Origin: Baffinella frigidus
Lineage: Eukaryota; Cryptophyceae; Cryptomonadales; Baffinellaceae
Direction of reading: 5' to 3'
Length of the DNA: 14,763 nt
Assembly: GCA_026770585.1 (NCBI GenBank)
Contig: MU646592.1
Coordinates: 295,375 to 310,137, forward strand
Numbering within the stretch: the first letter of the stretch is position 1; the number at the start of each line of letters is the position of its first letter. The notes under the pieces were generated by a model. The model was not told where the DNA came from. It ran no database searches and saw nothing but the letters and a program-made list of their open reading frames with translations. Positions 12,101 to 14,763 of the stretch are shown in pieces. A program made the position numbers and the translations under genes.

Positions 12101-14670
12101 TTGAGCCCAAATCGCCAAATTGTTGAGCCCAAAGCACCAAATTGCTGAGCCGAAATAGGCTGATACGGAGCGAGTATTTCCGGAACCGGTTTCGCAGCAG
12201 GTGTTCTAGGAAGCCGCGGCGAATTCGCTCGACAAGAACGCCTTCCGGATAACCCCTAAGCGATAAGACCTAGGACCCTACGGTAGGCAACCCGTAGGGA
12301 CATAGGGGGGTTCCTACGGATAAGGTAACGGAAACTCGGCCCGAAATGGGCAGAAAATCCCTGCGAAGCCCGCTGTGTGGCTTTGGAGGGCCTGTGGATA
12401 ACCTCCCACTCGGTAAGTGAATCTCGTTATTTGCGTGCAGGTGAGCCAGCAGGAGTTCCAGGAAGCCATAACCCCTAAGTGATAAGACCTAGGACCCTAT
12501 GGTAGGCAACCCGTAGGGACATAGGGGGGTTCCTACGGATAAGGTAACGGAAAGTTTGCCCGGTCTGGGCCGAAAATCCCTTCGCAGCCCGCCGTGTGGA
12601 TAGACTGATACGGATCGAGTGTTTCCGCAGGTGAGCCAGCAGGAGTTCCAGGAAGCCACGGCATATTCGCTCGACAAGAACGCCTTCCGCATGCTCCACG
12701 AGTCCCTCAATACCACCGCCGTGGTGCGCTTGCCTGCACCCTACCCCCTACACCCTACACCCTACACACCACACCCTACACCCTACACCCTACACCCTAC
12801 ACCTTACACCCTACACCCTACACCCTACACCCTACCCCGCCTCCCAGAAACCCTCGGGCTATTCAGCCCTGTCCCAAAAAGACGGAGACAGAGCGAGTCC
12901 TCGTCACCTCAAACAGAGCGCGACCCCCCCCTCCACCAACCACCAAGCCTCTAATTACCCACTTCGTTTCCAAACGTCGTTTTGGCACGGGCGTTGCCTG
13001 ATCAGGGCAACTTCTCCGTACACAGAGACTGTTGGAAACGCGCTTTCAGATGCCGCACACAAGTCCCCCAACACCACTGCCGTGGTCAGATATTGCTACC
13101 AATAAAGGCGCTTTGTTGCTGGTTGGTGACGCCGGCTCCACGAGTCCCTCAACACCACCGCCGTGGTGCGTACTAGAGGAGCACGCTGAGACAAATGGTC
13201 CAACGCGTTAGGGAGAAAACACCTTGTGCATTGGTGCGAGCGCCCACCGTTTTCTCTCTCTCCAAAGTTGACGGATTCGTACGGCAACCCTAGCATGTCA
13301 ATCTGAGAATAGTCAGGCACATAGACTGAGGCAGAGCATGCTCCACGCGTCCCTCAACACTACCGCCGTGGTGCGTTTCTCTCTCCAAAGTTGACGAATT
13401 CGTACGGCGAACCCAGCAAAGTTGACGGGTTTGTACGGCGACCCCAGCATGTCAACCTCCGAATAGTCGGTCGTAGACGTTACATATGACAGGGAGACAT
13501 ACGACTACATGATAGTATGCCAGAATACCACGATGTGTAATCGTGGGGCGTCAACCTGAGAATACACTGTCAGGCCGGAGATTTTGTACCAAGTCGATTC
13601 TCCCACAAAATCTGTCAACTTAGAAACGAGGTACCCCGATTGGGTGGTTCAAAATCGATTTTCGCCTTGACTTGACTAATACAAAAACTCTGCCTTGGCA
13701 GTGGAATGGTCGGTCGACCACGTGCAAAGCCTGCCAAGATTACCACTCGAGGCCAGAAATGTGACTATTTTAAAACAGGGCTTCGCTTACAAGTGAAGAA
13801 AAAAAAAGGTGTAGTAATTTTTACACAAATGGGGGCGTTTGGTCACGTATCGGGCGGAATTCCGCCCGATACGTGACCACGCCTGCCCGTGACTGGTACT
13901 AAATTTAACAACGCCACATTTAAAATAGTCCCACTTCCAGCCTCGAGTGGTACTAGCTCTGTCTCGGGGCTATTTGCACTCGCCAAGTTGGTGCGCCCGG
14001 GCTCTTTCCCGCTCCAAAGTTGACGAATTTTTGCTCGTAGTCTAACCGCAGTCTCCTAGCTCTGTCTCGGGCTATGTGCGCTCACCAATTTGGTGCGCCC
14101 GGGCTCTTTCCCGCCCCAAAGTTGACGGGGTTGTGCTCGTCGTTGATAAACTCAGGGTTGGTTTCTCTGGGAGGCTTGGTGATATACGACTCTGGGTAGG
14201 TCCATACTTGGTGATATACGACTCTGGGTAGGTCCATACTTGGTGATATACGACTCTGGGCAGGTCCATACTTGGTGATATACGACTCTGGGTAGGTCCC
14301 TCGAGATGATCTTCTCTCTCGTGTGATCTATCAACGCTGGGAGGCGACACGCGAGAGCAGCAGATGGCTCGGGAGCGTCACCTACCCAGAGTCATATATC
14401 ACCAAGTATACACCGTACCCCTTAAGTGACCAACGGGCGAATAATCGCCCGTGGAAGCCCTAGGCAGGTCCTAGGGCCCTACGGTCGGGCGTATGAGCCT
14501 ACTGGTCACTTCAGGGATACGAAGACGAACCGCAGTCCAGATGCTGCATGCTCAGATAACTGCTCAGCTGGTATATTCCGAAATTATCGCAGGTGCTATT
14601 CTATGCTATGGGAGGGCTGGCGATGGCGATGACCTGGCGCTTCTCCGCCTCCCTCTGCGGGGCCCTGCCC
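9065..14670 (+). CDS. STE24: CAAX prenyl protease 1 (Ste24/ZMPSTE24, M48A family), 5' part; join of four exons
   Basis: The proposed join is 9065-9193, 9437-9484, 12631-12723 and 14593-about 14670, giving about 116 residues from ATG 9065. All junctions are phase 0. Family members are integral ER/inner nuclear membrane zinc metalloproteases that remove the last three residues from prenylated CaaX proteins. The joined protein follows the family N-terminus in order: a hydrophobic helix ending LWAFELYIEVRQ, then RRHLRNGVLPTDLEPV, then SQQEFQEATAYSLDKNAF (compare the family's YxLDKxxF segment), then a second hydrophobic stretch with MGG and TWRFSASLCG. The family is usually about 420-480 residues, so roughly a quarter is present. 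The HExxH zinc motif should lie downstream, outside the window. The family call rests on remembered sequence patterns, not a search. Splicing is inferred from GT/AG sites, frame and collinearity. Introns 2 and 3 are heavily invaded by repeats, so whether the gene is still expressed is not certain. Confidence 0.83.
9194..9436 (+). other. STE24 intron 1
   Basis: 243 bases, GTGAGA to CCCCCCGCAG, phase 0, with a C/T-rich stretch (ctctctcgccccccgcag) before the acceptor. I see no foldback element in it, in contrast to introns 2 and 3. Confidence 0.8.
9437..9484 (+). CDS. STE24: STE24 exon 2: short RQRR-to-LP segment
   Basis: A 16-codon exon encoding RRHLRNGVLPTDLEPV. It is flanked by CCGCAG and GTGAGG, both good splice sites, in phase 0. 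Joined to exon 1 it gives RQRRHLRNG...LP, which parallels the RQRR...PP/LP stretch between the first helix and the YxLDK segment in known Ste24 proteins. The last codon, GTG, is followed directly by a donor that also begins GTG. Confidence 0.82.
9712..9888. mobile_element. Foldback element G (177 bp) with about 49-bp ends, in STE24 intron 2
   Basis: ACGCCTTCGTCTAGCAATAA, then TGGCTCCAAGCCC, is repeated inverted at the right end almost without mismatch. Each arm ends in its own palindrome (TGGTACAAATTTTGTACCA left; CCGTACAAAATTTGTACGG right). The loop holds a CATGGTC / TGTCCATGG pair. Confidence 0.92.
9982..10140. mobile_element. Foldback element F2 (159 bp)
   Basis: AAACCCACGGAAAGTTCGGT, then AGTTT (25 bp), and its perfect complement. 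The interior CCTACCGTAGGCCGTAGGGC and CCTAGGACC match F1, but the ends do not. Confidence 0.9.
10291..10427. mobile_element. Foldback element A3 (137 bp)
   Basis: ATCTCCATAGAATTATTAAT and its imperfect complement. Inner arms are GCAACAAAAATTACTACAC. The loop AAAGTAATAGTAAAGCATTT matches A1 and A2. It splits a CCCCTCAACCCC-type tract that appears on both sides. Confidence 0.87.
10428..10797 (+). other. No recognised gene; duplicated intron fragments
   Basis: GATTTGGTTCACTTCCCGTG and GCTGGTG (about 10736) duplicate 9499-9525. GGGTTTATCACCCATCAACT is tandemly repeated at 10658 and 10689. Frames of 62-107 codons occur on both strands but I recognise none. Confidence 0.5.
10798..10874 (+). repeat. 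GATA/GATG microsatellite
   Basis: Degenerate GATA, GATG and GAGA tetramers, for example GATAGATGGATAGATAGATGG-like text in the second half. The minus-strand YPSIYPS-type frame is this repeat. Confidence 0.85.
10962..10999 (-). repeat. Inverted copy of 9550-9586
   Basis: TAAAATCGACGATTTGGTCC, then AATCGTGAGGGTTGGTGG, is the reverse complement of the earlier intron 2 stretch with a few changes. Confidence 0.78.
11035..11157 (-). repeat. Telomere-like tract (GGGTTTC/GGGTTTA/GGGTTTG)
   Basis: Heptamers dominated by GGGTTTC, with GCGTTTG-type variants, in the opposite orientation to the tract at 3049-3339. Confidence 0.85.
11157..11317 (+). repeat. I element copy 2 (11232-11317) with its upstream companion
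   Basis: GATAAGGTAACGGACACTCG ... AGCCCGCTGTGTGG, then CCCTTAAGCGATAAGACC to GGAAACTC. The companion block recurs after I copies at 12253 and 12468. Confidence 0.8.
11321..11344 (+). pseudogene. STE24 exon 3 fragment 1 (acceptor plus first bases)
   Basis: TTATTAGCGCGCAG followed by GTGAGCCGA. It resembles the acceptor region and first codons of exon 3 (compare GTTATTTGCGTGCAG|GTGAGCC at 12426-12447). It follows directly after I element 11232-11317. Confidence 0.5.
11398..11458 (+). repeat. Single copy of the 14175-14322 repeat
   Basis: GATATACGACTCTGGGTAGG, then TCCCTCGAGAT and ATCTTCTCTCTCGTGT, near-identical to 14279-14325. Confidence 0.8.
11689..11717 (+). pseudogene. STE24 exon 3 fragment 2 (acceptor plus SQQEF region)
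   Basis: GTGTTTCCGCAG, then GTTTCTCAGCAGGAGTTC, a degraded match to the start of exon 3 (GTGAGCCAGCAGGAGTTC). It is preceded by AATAGACTGATACAGAGC, as the intact exon is preceded by ATAGACTGATACGGATC at 12602. Confidence 0.6.
11746..11887. mobile_element. Foldback element H2 (142 bp)
   Basis: CCACCAGCCCTCCCAAGTGG and its imperfect complement. The central palindrome GGGGTCGGATCCGACCCC and TTCCAGAGCACTATTTGA are as in H1. An AATAGACTGATACAGA copy abuts it on the left. Confidence 0.87.
11903..11952. repeat. Perfect palindrome around a CCATACGGTATGG centre
   Basis: TTGTCCACCATCCATACCGT, then TTCCAT, then ACGGTATGGATGGTGGACAA. This makes 20-bp perfect arms around a 6-base loop at 11906-11951. 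A second pair (GGCGCCGG / CCGGCGCC-like) follows at 11960-11985. Confidence 0.85.
12012..12076 (+). pseudogene. STE24 exon 3 fragment 3 (5' two-thirds, frameshifted)
   Basis: TTTGCGCACAG is followed at 12024 by GTGAGCAAGCAGGAGCTCC and later TCGCTCGACAAGAAC. It begins VSKQELQEVT. A one-base insertion relative to exon 3 then shifts the frame before the SLDKN block, and the frame reaches TGA near 12102. The end runs straight into the 22-bp tandem repeat. Confidence 0.78.
12077..12164 (+). repeat. 22-bp tandem repeat, four units
   Basis: Units start at 12077, 12099, 12121 and 12143, consensus TGTTGAGCCCAAA(C/T/G)C, then ACCAAAT. The last unit has diverged. The array follows exon 3 fragment 3 directly. 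Confidence 0.93.
12189..12248 (+). pseudogene. STE24 exon 3 fragment 4 (5' two-thirds, in-frame stop)
   Basis: GCAGCAGGTGTTCTAGGAAG matches CAGCAGGAGTTCCAGGAAG of exon 3 with CAG changed to TAG. It then continues AATTCGCTCGACAAGAACGC to TTCCGG, where I element 12249-12337 begins. The stop and the junction both rule out a working exon. Confidence 0.8.
12249..12337 (+). repeat. I element copy 3
   Basis: ATAACCCCTAAGCGATAAGA to GGTAACGGAAACTC. Joined to exon 3 fragment 4 at TTCCGG. Confidence 0.88.
12426..12467 (+). pseudogene. STE24 exon 3 fragment 5 (perfect first 27 bases)
   Basis: GTTATTTGCGTGCAG and then 12441-12467, identical to the first 27 bases of exon 3 (12631-12657). It breaks off into I element 12468-12553. 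Splicing here would give nine correct residues and then a TGA four codons after the break. Confidence 0.82.
12468..12553 (+). repeat. I element copy 4
   Basis: ATAACCCCTAAGTGATAAGA to GGTAACGGAAAG. Joined to exon 3 fragment 5 at GAAGCC, a different exon position from copy 3. Confidence 0.88.
12631..12723 (+). CDS. STE24: STE24 exon 3: YSLDK segment (intact copy)
   Basis: 31 codons from GTG 12631 (VSQQEFQEATAYSLDKNAF, then RMLHESLNTTAV). It is preceded by TTTCCGCAG and followed by the donor GTGCGC at 12724. It matches the conserved Ste24 segment with a polar E/F-rich lead and YxLDKxxF. The end was placed at 12723 for two reasons. Two downstream broken copies also show GCCGTG|GTGCGT, and joining there to exon 4 keeps phase 0 and gives AV|VLFYAMGG, like the family's TLILLFGG. 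This is the only copy of the exon without a stop, frameshift or truncation. Some of the window's frames read past the donor into CCCTACA repeats, but that tail is not coding. Confidence 0.84.
12733..12838 (+). repeat. (CCCTACA)n heptamer tract
   Basis: About fourteen CCCTACA units with few variants, starting 10 bases into intron 3. Confidence 0.92.
13037..13087 (+). pseudogene. STE24 exon 3 fragment 6 (3' half)
   Basis: AACGCGCTTTCAGATGCC, then AAGTCCCCCAACACCACTGC and CGTGGT. This aligns to the second half of exon 3 (AACGCCTTCCGCATGCTCC ... GCCGTGGT). The 5' half and acceptor are absent. Confidence 0.72.
13135..13172 (+). pseudogene. STE24 exon 3 fragment 7 (3' half plus donor)
   Basis: GCTCCACGAGTCCCTCAACA, then CCACCGCCGTG|GTGCGTAC. 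It is nearly identical to the last 36 bases of exon 3 and keeps a good donor (GTGCGT). The 5' half is missing. Confidence 0.8.
13251..13461 (+). repeat. Duplicated CCAAAGTTGACG...TACGGC blocks
   Basis: TCTCTCCAAAGTTGACG, ATTCGTACGGC and AGCATGTCAA segments occur at about 13255-13303 and 13378-13460, with an extra partial unit at 13417. Exon 3 fragment 8 lies between them. Confidence 0.8.
13336..13376 (+). pseudogene. STE24 exon 3 fragment 8 (3' half plus donor)
   Basis: GCATGCTCCACGCGTCCCTC, then AACACTACCGCCGTG|GTGCGT. It is preceded by ATAGACTGAGGCAGA, a version of the intron motif that lies upstream of exon 3, so an internal deletion has joined the intron to the exon's second half. Confidence 0.78.
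13743..13950. mobile_element. Foldback element B3 (208 bp)
   Basis: CCACTCGAGGC ends. The perfect 40-bp central palindrome (13840-13879) has outer GGTCACGTA and a middle TCGGGCGGAATTCCGCCCGA, unlike that of B1 and B2. It is flanked by TA on both sides. Confidence 0.92.
13953..14143 (+). repeat. 103-bp tandem duplication
   Basis: CTAGCTCTGTCTCGG, then GGTGCGCCCGGGCTCTTTCC and CCAAAGTTGACG, start at 13953 and again at 14056. The CCAAAGTTGACG end matches the 13251-13461 blocks. Confidence 0.87.
14175..14322 (+). repeat. 32-bp minisatellite, four units plus tail
   Basis: Units start at 14175, 14207, 14239 and 14271, consensus CTTGGTGATATACGACTCTG, then GGTAGGTCCATA. The last unit runs into CCTCGAGATGATCTTCTCTC. 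An inverted unit lies at 14381-14410 (ACCTACCCAGAGTCATATAT). Confidence 0.93.
14415..14520. mobile_element. Foldback element C6
   Basis: The left end is GTACCCCTTAAGTGACC and the right end GGTCACTTCAGGGATAC. The hairpin at 14433-14452 is ACGGGCGAATAATCGCCCGT. The family core has one change (CTACGGTCGGGCG). It ends 72 bases before exon 4. Confidence 0.9.
14593..14670 (+). CDS. STE24: STE24 exon 4 (5' part): start of second membrane region, 3' end not seen
   Basis: After TTATCGCAG the frame reads VLFYAMGGLAMAMTW, then RFSASLCGALP. This resembles the Ste24 stretch LILLFGG...LWR.S...CG that follows the YxLDK exon, and phase 0 continues. From about 14671 the sequence becomes AATATAAATATGTTTATA and then pure TA repeat. 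No normal donor is visible before it. Either the exon is cut by the repeat, or the assembly has collapsed or ended there. The frame stays open through the TA tract, but residues after about 14670 are not credible. Confidence 0.7.
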
Positions 14671-14671
14671 A

Positions 14672-14681
14672 ATATAAATAT

Positions 14682-14763
<82 letters not shown>
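14672..14763. repeat. (TA)n tract at the window edge
   Basis: ATATAAATATGTTTATATAT, then pure TA to the end. It breaks exon 4 and is a likely assembly boundary. Confidence 0.95.

Larger units (their letters stand above)
9485..12630 (+). other. STE24 intron 2, repeat-filled
   Basis: 3146 bases from GTGAGG to TTTCCGCAG. It contains foldback elements G, F2, A3 and H2, three copies of the I element, a GATA/GATG microsatellite, GGGTTT-type heptamers, a 22-bp tandem repeat, and five broken copies of the 5' side of exon 3. Stretches 10141-10252 and 11459-11640 hold nothing I recognise. Confidence 0.75.
12724..14592 (+). other. STE24 intron 3, repeat-filled
   Basis: 1869 bases from GTGCGC to ATTATCGCAG. 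It holds CCCTACA heptamers, three broken copies of the 3' side of exon 3, AAAGTTGACG-containing duplications, foldbacks B3 and C6, a 103-bp tandem duplication and a 32-bp minisatellite. The acceptor has only a weak pyrimidine tract. Like the other two acceptors it ends CGCAG. Stretch 13462-13742 holds nothing I recognise. Confidence 0.7.

Noticed and set aside
14072-14350. 92-codon minus-strand frame with repeated YITKYGPTQSRIS
   Set aside because: Translation of the 32-bp minisatellite.
586-14520. Foldback hairpins as microRNA genes or transcription terminators
   Set aside because: They occur as families with shared ends, insertion-site evidence and no gene-end pattern, so mobile elements are the simpler reading. 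Small-RNA output is possible but not visible from sequence.

Overview
The window looks like eukaryotic nuclear DNA, most likely from a protist or alga with a repeat-rich genome. It has spliceosomal-type GT-AG introns, heptamer telomere-like tracts (CCCTGAA, CCCTAAA, CCCTACA), microsatellites, and dozens of short foldback (inverted-repeat) elements. There are no bacterial-style operons. The repeat style reminds me of cryptophyte genomes, but that is memory-based and weak.

One real gene is recognisable. The 5' part of a STE24/ZMPSTE24-type CAAX prenyl protease lies on the + strand as four phase-0 exons: 9065-9193, 9437-9484, 12631-12723 and 14593 to about 14670. Joined, they give the N-terminal quarter of the family: the first membrane helix, an RQRR-type segment, a SQQEF...YSLDK segment, and the start of the second membrane region. 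The remaining exons, including the zinc-site exons, lie beyond the window. Exon 4 runs into a (TA)n tract that ends the sequence.

Positions 1-9064 hold no gene I can support. They are a mosaic of repeats: a three-copy dispersed unit (86-848), several foldback families (called A, B, C, D, F, H, Q and T here), heptamer tracts (2398-3339), a (TTC)n tract, a 20-bp minisatellite (5241-5440), a 28-bp minisatellite (5540-5795), and duplicated blocks into which foldback elements have inserted. Most open frames here are translations of these repeats.

Intron 2 (3.1 kb) and intron 3 (1.9 kb) of the protease gene are filled with the same kinds of elements. They also hold about eight broken copies of exon 3. 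Copies upstream of the intact exon keep the acceptor side, and copies downstream keep the donor side.

The most unusual signals are three. One is this polarised exon-fragment array. Another is a set of elements whose hairpins sit at fixed positions but differ in sequence from copy to copy while staying self-complementary. The third is a pair of core modules shared between element families that have different ends.
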